A stretch of 64,000 nucleotides of DNA from Ilyobacter_A sp963668015 (GCA_963668015.2 CAXXCR010000010.1:62001-126000), one strand, 5' to 3'; numbered from the stretch's first letter, positions 27,647 to 36,712 are shown. Notes: a model not told the origin generated them from the sequence alone. Numbers and translations are program-made.

Positions 27647-28331
27647 AAACGGAAGTATGAAAGTGTATTTTATAAGTTTTTTATTTGTAATTGCAATTTT
27701 AGTTCTTTGGAGGTTGGGTATTTTTGGTTTTATCAGCCTGGAAAACCTAAAGTCTTTAAAATATTGGATTAACAGTTTCGGAGCTCTTGGCCCTATCGTA
27801 TACATACTTCTATATATAGTGGCTTGCCTCTTCTTTTTGCCAGGCCTGCCTATAACCGTATTGGGAGGAATAGTCTTTGGTCCAGTCCGGGGAACTGTGT
27901 ATACTGTAATCGGTGCCGGACTTGGCCTTTCAGCTGCATTTCTAACTGCAAGGTATGTATTTAGGGGTTTAATAGAGAAAAAGTTCGGAGATTCTCCTCT
28001 ATTTCAAAAATTAGATGAAGGGGTGAAAAATCAGGGTTGGAGAATTATTATAACTACAAGGCTTATTCCTGTGTTCCCATTCAATGTTCAAAATTATGTT
28101 TACGGTCTTACCAGTATAAGTTTTGTACAGTACTCTGTACTATCCACAATTTTTATAATCCCGGGTACATCTGCATACACATTTTCTGCAGGTGCAATTG
28201 CCAGCGGAGAGGGATTTTCAACAAAAAATTTAACCTATCTTGGGATAGGAGCATTTTGCTTTATTCTGGTAAGTTTGCTCCCAAATTTTATAAAAAAATG
28301 GAATGCTTCCAATAATAAAAAAAATCACTAA
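27636..28331 (+). CDS. VTT-domain (TVP38/TMEM64-family) membrane protein
   Basis: A 231-residue integral membrane protein. The VTT (DedA-like) core shows as LPITVLGGIVFGPVRGT, GAGLGLSAAFLTARYVFRG and TRLIPVFPFNVQNYVYGLT, which is the hallmark re-entrant and helix pattern of the TVP38/TMEM64 group, with five to six hydrophobic segments. Homologues move or scramble lipids and polyprenyl phosphates (family knowledge). The ATG follows GGAGG inside the end of the kinase gene. Third gene of the desaturase-kinase-membrane protein unit, hinting at a shared lipid substrate. Confidence 0.9.
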   Translation: MKNKNGSMKVYFISFLFVIAILVLWRLGIFGFISLENLKSLKYWINSFGALGPIVYILLYIVACLFFLPGLPITVLGGIVFGPVRGTVYTVIGAGLGLSAAFLTARYVFRGLIEKKFGDSPLFQKLDEGVKNQGWRIIITTRLIPVFPFNVQNYVYGLTSISFVQYSVLSTIFIIPGTSAYTFSAGAIASGEGFSTKNLTYLGIGAFCFILVSLLPNFIKKWNASNNKKNH

Positions 28332-28408
28332 GATAATTAAATTACTTGATACTCATCTAAAAAATATGTGAAGCCACTTACGCAAAGTATTGTAAATAGT
28401 TTTATAAA

Positions 28409-28438
28409 AATGATGTTATCTGCTGATAACGTCATTAT
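28409..28438 (+). terminator. terminator after the VTT gene
   Basis: AATGATGTTATC / GATAACGTCATT, 12 bp with one G-U pair, then ATTTATT. Apart from this hairpin and the fumarase promoter, 28332-28693 holds nothing else I can support. Confidence 0.7.
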
Positions 28439-28617
28439 TTATTGCCCCAGAATTTGAAATATTTAGTTTCTTTGCACTGTGCCTGTCTTATCATTTCAAT
28501 TGTTTTCTCATCTGCAATATTTCTCACTGGATTCCAAAGGCGTCAGAATCAAAATATTAAATTAGGAAATTTTTATATAATTTTAAACAGTGTTTAATCT
28601 TCCGCAGGGATAGTTTA

Positions 28618-28646
28618 TTGACAGTTATCAAGTTAAACGTTATAAT
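28618..28646 (+). promoter_or_regulatory. consensus promoter of the fumarase-malic enzyme operon
   Basis: Perfect TTGACA, 17 bases, perfect TATAAT, ending 47 bases before the start codon. Confidence 0.85.
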
Positions 28647-28693
28647 TATTAGATTAGTTTAATAACAAAATATTTTTAAGGAGAAGAAGACCT

Positions 28694-29533
28694 TTGAGAA
28701 GACTTCAAGTTAAAGAAATAGAAGGTGCAGTTAAAAAACTTTGTATAGAGGCGAACCATTTTATAGGAAACGATGTTATGGAGGCCTTAAAAAAATCACT
28801 GGAAAAAGAAGAATCACCTGTTGGAAAAAATATATTGGAACAAATTATAGAAAATGACCGTATAGCAGCGCAAGAGCTTGTTCCTATGTGTCAAGATACG
28901 GGACTTACAGTTGTTTTTCTGGAAATAGGAAACGAAGTATTTCTGGAAGGAGATATATATGAAGCTGTCCAATCTGGAGTAAGCTCTGCCTATAAGGAGG
29001 CTTTCCTTAGAAAATCTATAGTAAGACACCCGCTAGACAGAGTAAATACAGGAGATAATACTCCTGCAGTGATACACACTGAAATAGTTAAAGGGGATAA
29101 GGTAAAAGTTATCGTTGCGCCCAAGGGTGGCGGAAGCGAAAATATGAGTCTTGTTAAAATGCTTAGACCTGCAGACGGTTTTGACGGAGTTAAAAAACTT
29201 GTAGTGGAAACAGTTAAAAACGCAGGCGGAAACCCATGTCCTCCAATTGTTGTTGGTGTAGGTCTTGGTGGTACTTTTGAAAAATCTGCTTTACTTGCAA
29301 AAAAAGCCCTGCTTCGTGATTTCGATGACAAAAGTGAAAATCCAATCGACAGGAAATTAGAGGAAGAACTCTTGGAAGAAATAAACCGTCTAGGAATCGG
29401 ACCAATGGGTCTTGGCGGAACTACAACTGCACTTGCTGTAAAGGTAGAGTCACACCCATGCCATATTGCGTCACTTCCTGTGGCTATAAACATAAACTGC
29501 CATGCTGCAAGACATAAAGAAGCTATTATATAA
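28694..29533 (+). CDS. class I fumarate hydratase, alpha subunit (Fe-S)
   Basis: Large-domain subunit of the two-subunit [4Fe-4S] fumarase/tartrate dehydratase family, interconverting fumarate and malate. The cluster ligands appear as MCQDTG, GGNPCPP and SHPCHIASLP in the expected order; NTGDNTPAVIH and PKGGGSENMS are further family motifs. The 279 residues are standard. The start is TTG at 28694 behind AAGGAG; there is no closer ATG. With the beta subunit and malic enzyme following, the likely substrate is fumarate/malate and not tartrate. Confidence 0.94.
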   Translation: MRRLQVKEIEGAVKKLCIEANHFIGNDVMEALKKSLEKEESPVGKNILEQIIENDRIAAQELVPMCQDTGLTVVFLEIGNEVFLEGDIYEAVQSGVSSAYKEAFLRKSIVRHPLDRVNTGDNTPAVIHTEIVKGDKVKVIVAPKGGGSENMSLVKMLRPADGFDGVKKLVVETVKNAGGNPCPPIVVGVGLGGTFEKSALLAKKALLRDFDDKSENPIDRKLEEELLEEINRLGIGPMGLGGTTTALAVKVESHPCHIASLPVAININCHAARHKEAII

Positions 29534-29553
29534 AGATGAATTCGGGGGAAAAT

Positions 29554-30096
29554 ATGAAACTTAAAACGCCACTAAGTGATGATGACTTAAAAAAACTAAA
29601 AGCCGGGGACAGAGTCGAAATAAGCGGAGTTATATATACTGCAAGAGACGCAGCCCATGCACGTTTAATAGATTTGATAGAAACTAACCAAGAACTCCCT
29701 TTTGATTTGGAAGGACAGGTTATCTATTATGTGGGTCCTACACCAGCAAAACCAGGACAAATAATAGGATCTGCCGGCCCTACCACAAGCTACAGAATGG
29801 ATCCTTATGCCCCTACTCTGATAGAAAAAGGGCTCAAAGGAATGATCGGAAAAGGCGGCAGAGGAGAAGAGGTTAAAGAAGCAATAAAAAAACATGGTTC
29901 TGTATATTTTGCAGCAGTTGGAGGTGCCGCAGCACTAATTGCAAAATGTATAAAAAAATCGGAGGTAATAGCATATGAAGACCTCGGACCAGAAGCCATA
30001 AGACGCCTTGAAGTTGAAAATTTTCCAGTAATAGTAGTCAATGATGTTTACGGAAATGACCTGTATGAAATAGGACAAGAAAAGTATAAAAAATAA
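29554..30096 (+). CDS. class I fumarate hydratase, beta subunit
   Basis: Small subunit of the Fe-S hydro-lyase. The 180 residues begin MKLKTPLSDDDLKKLKAGD and include YTARDAAHARL, YYVGPTPAKPGQIIGSAGPT and GKGGRG, typical of the FumA C-terminal domain family. The ATG at 29554 is preceded by GGGGGA; an ATG six codons earlier is less well spaced. It lies 20 bases after the alpha gene and 17 before the malic enzyme gene. Confidence 0.94.
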   Translation: MKLKTPLSDDDLKKLKAGDRVEISGVIYTARDAAHARLIDLIETNQELPFDLEGQVIYYVGPTPAKPGQIIGSAGPTTSYRMDPYAPTLIEKGLKGMIGKGGRGEEVKEAIKKHGSVYFAAVGGAAALIAKCIKKSEVIAYEDLGPEAIRRLEVENFPVIVVNDVYGNDLYEIGQEKYKK

Positions 30097-30113
30097 ACGA
30101 GGGGGACTCAGTA

Positions 30114-31286
30114 GTGGATATTTATGAAAGAGCACTTAAGCTTCATGAAGAAAACAAAGGTAAAATTGAAATCAATTCAAAAGTTAAAGTAAGGAATAAA
30201 GAAGACCTAAGTTTGGCTTACTCGCCTGGTGTAGCTGAACCTTGCAGAAAGATAGCTGAAAACAGAGAAGATATATACAAATATACTTCAAAAGGAAATC
30301 TTGTTGCAGTTGTAACAGACGGTTCTGCTGTACTGGGATTAGGTGATATCGGACCACATGCATCTCTTCCTGTAATGGAGGGAAAATCCATCCTGCTTAA
30401 AGAGTTCGCAGGTGTAGATTCTTTTCCTATATGCCTAGATACAAAAGATGTGGATAAAATCGTAGAAACTGTAAGATTAATTGCACCTGGACTTGGCGGG
30501 ATTAACTTAGAAGATATATCTGCACCTAGATGTATAGAGATAGAAAAGAGACTAAAAGAACAACTTGATATACCTGTATTCCATGATGATCAACATGGTA
30601 CCGCTATCGTTGTTGTGGCAGGTCTTATAAACGCCTTAAAATTAGTAGGCAAAAAGCCTGAGGATGTCGTGGTGGTTGTAAACGGAATCGGAGCTGCGGG
30701 TAGTTCTATTGTTAAAATGGTAAAAAATTTCGGAGTAAAAGATATATTGGCATGTGACAGATACGGTATCCTTTATAAGGATAAACCTGAAAACATCGAA
30801 CTTCACGAGGAAATTGCCAGCCTGACAAATAAAGACGGTAAAAAAGGTAGTCTAGCAGATGCACTTCAAGGTGCAGATGTGTTTTTAGGGGTTTCTGCTC
30901 CTGGAATCGTGTCAGAGGAGATGGTGTCTTCTATGAATGAAGATGCAATAATATTCGCAATGGCCAACCCCACTCCAGAAATAATGCCTGATCTTGCTAT
31001 AAAGGCAGGAGCCAGAGTTGCAGGCTGCGGTAGATCAGACTTTCCAAATCAGATAAACAACGTCTTGGCATTCCCTGGTATTTTCAGAGGAGCTTTGGAC
31101 GCAAAAGCTACTGATATCACCGAAGAGATGAAATTAGAAGCTGCATACGCCATAGCAAGTGTGATTTCTGATGAAGAACTAAGAGATGATTACATTATCC
31201 CTGATGCTTTTGACAACAGGGTCGTAGAGGTAGTTGCCAATGCAGTTAAAACAAAAGCTATTGAGAGTGGAAAAATAAGAAAATAG
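30114..31286 (+). CDS. malic enzyme (NAD(P)-dependent malate dehydrogenase, decarboxylating)
   Basis: Oxidises and decarboxylates malate to pyruvate and CO2. The 390-residue bacterial short form has LAYSPGVAEPC, VAVVTDGSAVLGLGDIGP, FHDDQHGTA with the metal-binding Asp residues, and the dinucleotide-binding fold VVNGIGAAGSSI. The start is GTG behind GAGGGGG. Together with the fumarase it makes a route fumarate to malate to pyruvate, giving reducing power during growth on C4 acids, or runs in reverse. Cofactor preference (NAD or NADP) is not readable with confidence. Confidence 0.94.
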   Translation: MDIYERALKLHEENKGKIEINSKVKVRNKEDLSLAYSPGVAEPCRKIAENREDIYKYTSKGNLVAVVTDGSAVLGLGDIGPHASLPVMEGKSILLKEFAGVDSFPICLDTKDVDKIVETVRLIAPGLGGINLEDISAPRCIEIEKRLKEQLDIPVFHDDQHGTAIVVVAGLINALKLVGKKPEDVVVVVNGIGAAGSSIVKMVKNFGVKDILACDRYGILYKDKPENIELHEEIASLTNKDGKKGSLADALQGADVFLGVSAPGIVSEEMVSSMNEDAIIFAMANPTPEIMPDLAIKAGARVAGCGRSDFPNQINNVLAFPGIFRGALDAKATDITEEMKLEAAYAIASVISDEELRDDYIIPDAFDNRVVEVVANAVKTKAIESGKIRK

Positions 31287-31294
31287 TATAATAG

Positions 31295-31324
31295 AGCCTC
31301 CCTTAAATTTAAGGGAGGCTTTTA
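31295..31324 (+). terminator. terminator of the fumarase-malic enzyme operon
   Basis: A 26-base perfect palindrome (arms AGCCTCCCTTAAA) followed by TTTT, just after the stop codon. Confidence 0.92.
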
Positions 31325-31544
31325 AAATAAGCTTAATTTATATTTTTCTTTTACTACAAATCAAGACCTTTCAGAGTCACTTGAAATATAGTCTTATTAT
31401 AAACTTAAAATATTTAAATTATTTCAGTATAAATCATTCAAAAATATCTCAAAATGTGTTAAAATTGAATTATAATATTAATTTACTTTATATCAAGGTT
31501 TTCGGAACTATTTAAACTAATTAACTAACGAGGTGATATTTATT

Positions 31545-32417
31545 ATGTTTGATGTATATGAAGGTAGTATTTACAGACCGCCTAGTGAAGCTAGAAGCTT
31601 GATAGTCCAAGCAACAATAGGCTGTTCGCACAACAAGTGTACTTTTTGTACTATGTACAAAGATAAAAGCTTCAGAATAAAAACAAGGGAAGAGATCTTC
31701 AGAGACCTTCAAATTTTCAGAAACTCATACTCATATGTAGAAAGAATATTCTTAGCAGACGGCGACGCCCTTTTAATGAGAACAGATCAACTAGTGGATG
31801 TTTTAGATGAGATTAAAAAACTATTTCCTGAAGTTAAAAGAATTGGGATCTATGGTAGGGCATCAAACGCAGTTCTTAAATCAGTAGAAGAACTTAAACG
31901 TTTAAAAGATCATGGTTTAGGAATTGTATATGTCGGGCTGGAAAGCGGAAGCGACAAGGTACTCGATATTGTAAAAAAAGGGGTTAACGCTGAAGATTCT
32001 ATTATTGCAGGTAAAAGAATTAAAGAAGCCGGCCTAAAACTTTCTTGCATGATCATCTCCGGTCTCGGAGGAGAAAAATATCTTGAAGAGCATGCGAAAG
32101 AATCCGCAAGGGTAATTAGCGCTATCAAGCCTGACTACTTGTCTTTATTAACTCTACTTCAAGATCAGAGCAGTGAGCTTTATCAAGATATTTTAAGTGG
32201 AAATTTCAGAATTTTGAGCCCGGAAGAGGTTCTGTACGAAACAAAAATATTCTTAGAAAACCTTGAACTTGACGGTACTATTTTCAGATGTAACCATCCG
32301 TCAAACTATGTAGTGCTAAATGGTACTTTAAATCAAGACAAAGAAAAACTTATAAACACTATTGACAATGCCTTAGAAAATAAAAAATTCAGGCCAGAAA
32401 ATTGGAGAGCATTTTAA
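31545..32417 (+). CDS. radical SAM protein (Elp3/MiaB-like fold)
   Basis: A 290-residue radical SAM enzyme. The cluster motif CSHNKCTFC (a CxxxxCxxC variant: C-S-H-N-K-C-T-F-C) follows a beta strand VQATIG; GIVYVGLESGSDKVLDIVKKG and MIISGLGG are typical of the Elp3-like SAM-binding core. The extra residue in the first gap of the Cys motif differs from the canonical CxxxCxxC. Reaction unknown. Start at 31545 is chosen for its spacing from GAGGTGA; a GTG four codons upstream overlaps that site. Monocistronic with its own terminator. Confidence 0.88.
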   Translation: MFDVYEGSIYRPPSEARSLIVQATIGCSHNKCTFCTMYKDKSFRIKTREEIFRDLQIFRNSYSYVERIFLADGDALLMRTDQLVDVLDEIKKLFPEVKRIGIYGRASNAVLKSVEELKRLKDHGLGIVYVGLESGSDKVLDIVKKGVNAEDSIIAGKRIKEAGLKLSCMIISGLGGEKYLEEHAKESARVISAIKPDYLSLLTLLQDQSSELYQDILSGNFRILSPEEVLYETKIFLENLELDGTIFRCNHPSNYVVLNGTLNQDKEKLINTIDNALENKKFRPENWRAF

Positions 32418-32445
32418 TAAGGGGATAAATTCCCCTTATTTTTTA
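32416..32445 (+). terminator. terminator after the radical SAM gene
   Basis: AATAAGGGGA / TCCCCTTATT then a T-run, overlapping the stop codon. Confidence 0.88.
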
Positions 32446-32531
32446 TTATAGGCGAAATTATATATGATCCTAAGTTAAAAATCTATATTGAACAGAAAAT
32501 AAGTAAAATATTTATCCTATTGAATTTATAG

Positions 32532-32577
32532 AAATAAGAAAAAATCCCAGTTGTACAACTGGGATTTTTTCTTATTT
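32532..32577. terminator. 46-base perfect palindrome, bidirectional terminator
   Basis: Arms with AATAAGAAAAAATCCCAG mirror exactly through a GTAC centre. With A and T runs on both sides it ends the convergent Cys-rich gene and backs up the radical SAM terminator. Confidence 0.88.
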
Positions 32578-32608
32578 GCTTCATATTAAGTTCTTCTCGC
32601 ACTAAAAA

Positions 32609-32752
32609 CTATTTCGATTGTTCTTCTAGCATAATTTTCATACAATTTACTAAAGATCCGTTATTCCGATGATAATTTATACATTCACAACATTTACCGT
32701 GTCTTTCACACTCCGTGTGTGGGCAGATACAATTTTCACTATTACAAGACAT
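32609..32752 (-). CDS. 47-residue Cys-rich protein (DUF6485-like)
   Basis: A miniprotein beginning MSCNSENCICPHTECERHGK with nine cysteines, in the order CxxxxCxCPxxxCxxHGxCCxCxxYH and a later C. This matches a small family of clostridial and fusobacterial cytosolic Cys-rich proteins that I recall as DUF6485, probably metal-binding. The ATG at 32752 follows GGAGG at seven bases; longer frames upstream lack a site. Function unknown. Confidence 0.8.
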   Translation of the reverse strand: MSCNSENCICPHTECERHGKCCECINYHRNNGSLVNCMKIMLEEQSK

Positions 32753-32838
32753 CGTCATACCTCCATATATATTTTTTCGTATAAAAAATATATTATCACC
32801 TATGCATATATTTTTCAAGTCAAAAATTTTCTAGATGC

Positions 32839-34344
32839 CTAAAAATCTAGTTCAAGGTCGAACTCATCTAAATCATCGCCATCTTCAGATTCAATCCCGA
32901 GTAACTCTTCATATTCTCTGAGTACATCAATTACTGCGTTATGTACTTCCCTTGGAGAAAGTGTAGCCCCTGCAAAAGCATCCACCTCTTTCTCAAATTC
33001 ATAGGTTTTATCCCTGCCTACCCAAAGCTCTTCCCAAGCCTTGCTCTTAATTTTAGATCCCAGATTATGCGTTTCAAATGATTTTAACACCTTTAACTTT
33101 TTGACTTTTCCTTGAAGGCCTACATTCAATAAAAATTCAACATTTAAAATGTATGCAGGACACACCACTGGGCTTATATACGACAAAAGCACTCCATCCC
33201 GGCTATAAACAGGATAAAAACTGTAATGTTTGGAATCAATTCTCTCTTCAAGCGATATTTCTGCCCCTTTTGGCAAAAATTCATCTTCTAAATTGGAAAA
33301 TTCATATGTATAACTAACAGGCCTGTCGAGCTTCAGGTATTTAGATGCTGTAAAAACTGAAAACATCAAAATTGAAACTAAAATCAAAGCAGCTATTCCA
33401 AAACTGCGTTTAAAGTTCTCATTTTTTCTACCATAAACCCTGGGCACTGTAGCCCTATCTATAAGAGGTACTATTAAGTTCCCCAACAATATTGAAAAAC
33501 TCATACCTTCCGGCATTATACTATTTAACCTTATTATGACAACTCCAATACCTATAATAATCCCAAATAAAAATTTACCCAGTTTTGTTGTGGGGCTGGT
33601 GACCATATCTGTCGCCATATAAAAACTTCCCAAAACAACTCCACCTGAAAGCAAGTGAAAAATAGGGTCATGACCGGTAAAAAACATCAAAACGGCTATT
33701 GTAAGCAGACACGTGATCGGTATGTGCCAGGATATCCTTTTCCTGTACAAAAGGTAAATTCCGCCAAAAATTAGGAGCAGTGATGACATTTCACCAAGTG
33801 ATCCGCTTGTATTACCGAAAAACAACATTTTATATAAGCCTATGTTGCTGTCGTAAAAATATCTCAATCCATCGTAACCAACTGTATGCCACTCTCCTAT
33901 TACAGTAGCTCCCAATCCCCCATCTAATGTTCTCCAGGTAGTCATCTGAAGTGGAAAAGCAATAAACAAGAACACCCTTCCCAATATTGCCGGGTTAAAC
34001 AAATTTCTGCCCAAACCGCCAAAAATCATCTTCCCGCCTATTATCGAAACTACCCCACCAAAAAAAACCAGCTTTAACGGCAGATTAGGGGGGATAATCA
34101 TTGAAAATAGGAGACCTGTAACAACCGCACTGAGATCAAGTATACTTTTTATATCTTTTTTAAAAATCAGACTATAAAAAAATTCACCCAAAACACAAGT
34201 TAAAACTCCAACAATTAAAAGCATAAACCCTTCCGACTTAAATCTATACACTGAAAAAATAATAGCCGGCATCAAAGCTATTATTACACCCCTCATAACT
34301 TTTGTTACGTTATCTTCTACTCTTATATGCGGTGAATTTCTCAC
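32839..34344 (-). CDS. RnfD fused to an RnfG-like FMN domain
   Basis: Membrane subunit of an Rnf/Nqr-type electron-transfer complex. Residues 1-335 are RnfD: a series of hydrophobic helices, NLFNPAILGR, and ATDMVTSPTT at 244-253, where a Thr carries covalent FMN in RnfD. After the last helix (about 312-333) a 160-residue domain continues to DAFAGATLSPREV at 455-467, the covalent FMN site of RnfG. Usual RnfD is about 320 residues and RnfG a separate gene of about 200, so this is a natural fusion. An acidic tail ends the protein. GTG start overlaps the rnfC stop by four bases. RnfE, RnfA and RnfB genes are absent on either side. Confidence 0.88.
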   Translation of the reverse strand: MRNSPHIRVEDNVTKVMRGVIIALMPAIIFSVYRFKSEGFMLLIVGVLTCVLGEFFYSLIFKKDIKSILDLSAVVTGLLFSMIIPPNLPLKLVFFGGVVSIIGGKMIFGGLGRNLFNPAILGRVFLFIAFPLQMTTWRTLDGGLGATVIGEWHTVGYDGLRYFYDSNIGLYKMLFFGNTSGSLGEMSSLLLIFGGIYLLYRKRISWHIPITCLLTIAVLMFFTGHDPIFHLLSGGVVLGSFYMATDMVTSPTTKLGKFLFGIIIGIGVVIIRLNSIMPEGMSFSILLGNLIVPLIDRATVPRVYGRKNENFKRSFGIAALILVSILMFSVFTASKYLKLDRPVSYTYEFSNLEDEFLPKGAEISLEERIDSKHYSFYPVYSRDGVLLSYISPVVCPAYILNVEFLLNVGLQGKVKKLKVLKSFETHNLGSKIKSKAWEELWVGRDKTYEFEKEVDAFAGATLSPREVHNAVIDVLREYEELLGIESEDGDDLDEFDLELDF

Positions 34345-35630
34345 TTTTGCTCCCCCATTCCTCTAAGTTCTGTCTTTCCTTCACTTATTGCATTTAGCAG
34401 GGCTACATTTGACGGGCATACATATTCACAACAACCGCACTCTATACAGGAAAACAGATGATATTTTTTCATCTTTAAATACTTCCCAGACCTGTGAAAT
34501 TTATCATAGAGATACGGCATAAGACCAATGGGGCACACGTCAACACAGGCTCCGCACCTTATACAGTTTTTTCTTTGGGTATCGTTTACCTCATGATCTG
34601 TAAGCGCTAATACGGCAGAGCTACCTTTTTCAATAGGTGTGTTCAAATTTTCCACTGCATAACCCATCATAGGTCCGCCTATGATGTATTTTGCTGCATC
34701 CTCGCAAGCAACATAATCCAAGAGATAAGATATCGGGGTCCCCAGTTTTACTTTTAAATTACACGCTTTTTCCACCGACCCGCCACTGACTGTCACAACC
34801 CTTTCAATTAAAGGCCTCCCAAGTGTCACCGCATCATACACAGCTTTTATGGTACCCACGTTTTGCACCAATACGCCTATATCCGACATAAGCTTATTTG
34901 GCCTGACCTCTTTACCTAGAAGGCTTTTCACAAGTTGTTTCTCACCACCCTGGGGATATTTTTCTTCCAGAGGCACTACCATGGCCCATTTACTGTCCTC
35001 AAATGCCTTCTCGAAAATTTCTATTGTTTCCAACATATCGTCTTCTACGCCTATTATAACCCACTTTATCCCCAATGCCTGTTTGATTATCTCTATCCCC
35101 TCAACTATCTTGTCGCAGCTGCTTACCGAAAGGGCTTCATCACAGCTTATATAGGGTTCACACTCCGCTGCATTCACTATGAGCGTGTGTATCCTCTCGG
35201 TGCTGCTCAGCTTAACATGTGTCGGGAAGCCAGCTCCACCGAGACCAGAAACACCTGCTTCCCTTATTTTTTTTACGATCTCATCTCTATTCAGATCCCT
35301 GTAATCGGATTTTTCAAATTCCATCGTATTTTCCAAAAAATCATTTTTTATCCTTATATAATTATTACCGTCACCTAAGAGGTCTCCTATCTCTACAACT
35401 TCTCCAGAAACAGGCGAATGCACGACACAACTTAAAAATTCACTGCTTTCACCTATCTTCTGCCCCAGTTTTACCTTATCTCCCACCTTTACAGTGGGGC
35501 TGTTTTCATAAGACCTGCCCTGCTTTAATGCTATTAATACGTATTTGGGTTTATCGAAAATTTCTATTTCTAAATTTTTTATAAGTTCTTTTTTTGAATC
35601 TAGCTTTATACCTCCCCTTAATTTAAACAT
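34341..35630 (-). CDS. rnfC: electron transport complex subunit RnfC
   Basis: Peripheral NADH-binding subunit with FMN and two [4Fe-4S] clusters. The 429 residues have an N-terminal sandwich-hybrid/biotinyl-like part (VKVGDKVKLGQKIGES), the flavin and NADH region with GLGGAGFPTHVKL, NAAECEPYISCDEAL and YPQGGEKQL, and two cluster motifs CIRCGACVDVCP and CIECGCCEYVCP. The ATG at 35630 follows GGAGGG at four bases. Translationally coupled to the rnfD-rnfG fusion. With no further rnf genes here, it may belong to a reduced Rnf-like module or work with subunits encoded elsewhere. Confidence 0.93.
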   Translation of the reverse strand: MFKLRGGIKLDSKKELIKNLEIEIFDKPKYVLIALKQGRSYENSPTVKVGDKVKLGQKIGESSEFLSCVVHSPVSGEVVEIGDLLGDGNNYIRIKNDFLENTMEFEKSDYRDLNRDEIVKKIREAGVSGLGGAGFPTHVKLSSTERIHTLIVNAAECEPYISCDEALSVSSCDKIVEGIEIIKQALGIKWVIIGVEDDMLETIEIFEKAFEDSKWAMVVPLEEKYPQGGEKQLVKSLLGKEVRPNKLMSDIGVLVQNVGTIKAVYDAVTLGRPLIERVVTVSGGSVEKACNLKVKLGTPISYLLDYVACEDAAKYIIGGPMMGYAVENLNTPIEKGSSAVLALTDHEVNDTQRKNCIRCGACVDVCPIGLMPYLYDKFHRSGKYLKMKKYHLFSCIECGCCEYVCPSNVALLNAISEGKTELRGMGEQK

Positions 35631-35885
35631 ACTGCCCTCCATACTTGAGACTTATTAAATAAGTTTTATTTATAAACTGCATTATACTCTTAATATCTAC
35701 TATTTTTTATTACATAATTCAAGGGTGCTGAGATATTTTTAAAATTCCATAGCTTTATAGTCAGAAAACTCTTGCGTTTCCCTCCAATAGATTATATAAT
35801 TTTATTAAACAGAAACTTTATGCCTGAACTTTAGTCAGAGATTTAAGACTAATATCGAGAAGTTTTTATTATATGGAGGAATGAG

Positions 35886-36641
35886 ATGAAAAAAAAATTT
35901 TTACTGTTTTTAATAATGATAATTTTAAACTCTCAAACTTTTGCTTGGGGAGGCGCAAGCAAAACCGGAACTGTAAGCACAGGTAGTCCTTCGCATGACT
36001 ATTTTACAAGGCTGATTGTAAGGAAAACTATGAGGACCTACCCTCTTGTAAAACAGGATGCCGCTGACAAATTCCAAGATTTTTCCATAAATTCCAAGGA
36101 CAAGGAATTTTTTAAAGAAAATCTAATATATTTTCACGTAGCTTCCGGGAACTATGAGTTGGACTCTGTTATTCCAGAGATACAAAAACTGAATAAAAAA
36201 TTAAAAATACTTGAATTCAATAAAACTGAAGGTTATCCATGGCTTTCACCGAAAACAGCACTTATACACCTAGAATCTATCTACAAAAAAGCAAGCGAAT
36301 TTAATAAGGGAAAAAGCAAGGAATACACTAAAAACTATCAAGCTGCAAATACCGCGTTTGAAAAGATAGACGGATACTTTGAAGAACTGCTTTCAAACAG
36401 CGAAACTATAGCTGTATATCAAAACTCCGGTCTGCAGTCACTGTCCAAAGACTACAATTTAAAAACTGTATCCACAAAAGATATCGGAAATTCCAAGGCT
36501 GTCATATTTGATACCAGCTCCCCTGAGATAGTTTTCCAAGCTCAGCAGCTCGGGGTGAAAACTTTGATTTTGGATCCTAAAAATAAAAACTGGCTGGCTA
36601 TGATGAAAAGTTTTTTAAAAGAACTTAACAGCATAAAATAG
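35886..36641 (+). CDS. secreted TroA/ZnuA-like protein, orphan
   Basis: A 251-residue exported protein with signal peptide MKKKFLLFLIMIILNSQTFA. The middle and end recall metal-binding ABC receptor proteins: NLIYFHVASGNYELD where ZnuA has a metal His loop, GYPWLSPKTALIHLESI matching the HxWLDP block, a long charged helix and paired alpha/beta units to the end. The metal-ligand histidines of ZnuA are mostly missing and no permease or ATPase is near. I infer a diverged TroA-fold protein; binding of metal is uncertain. The start follows GGAGG. Confidence 0.6.
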   Translation: MKKKFLLFLIMIILNSQTFAWGGASKTGTVSTGSPSHDYFTRLIVRKTMRTYPLVKQDAADKFQDFSINSKDKEFFKENLIYFHVASGNYELDSVIPEIQKLNKKLKILEFNKTEGYPWLSPKTALIHLESIYKKASEFNKGKSKEYTKNYQAANTAFEKIDGYFEELLSNSETIAVYQNSGLQSLSKDYNLKTVSTKDIGNSKAVIFDTSSPEIVFQAQQLGVKTLILDPKNKNWLAMMKSFLKELNSIK

Positions 36642-36712
36642 TCTGAACAGATTAATTCAGGTAAACACTATTAAAATAATTAAATTTGTCACAAATATTA
36701 AACAAGAAATTT

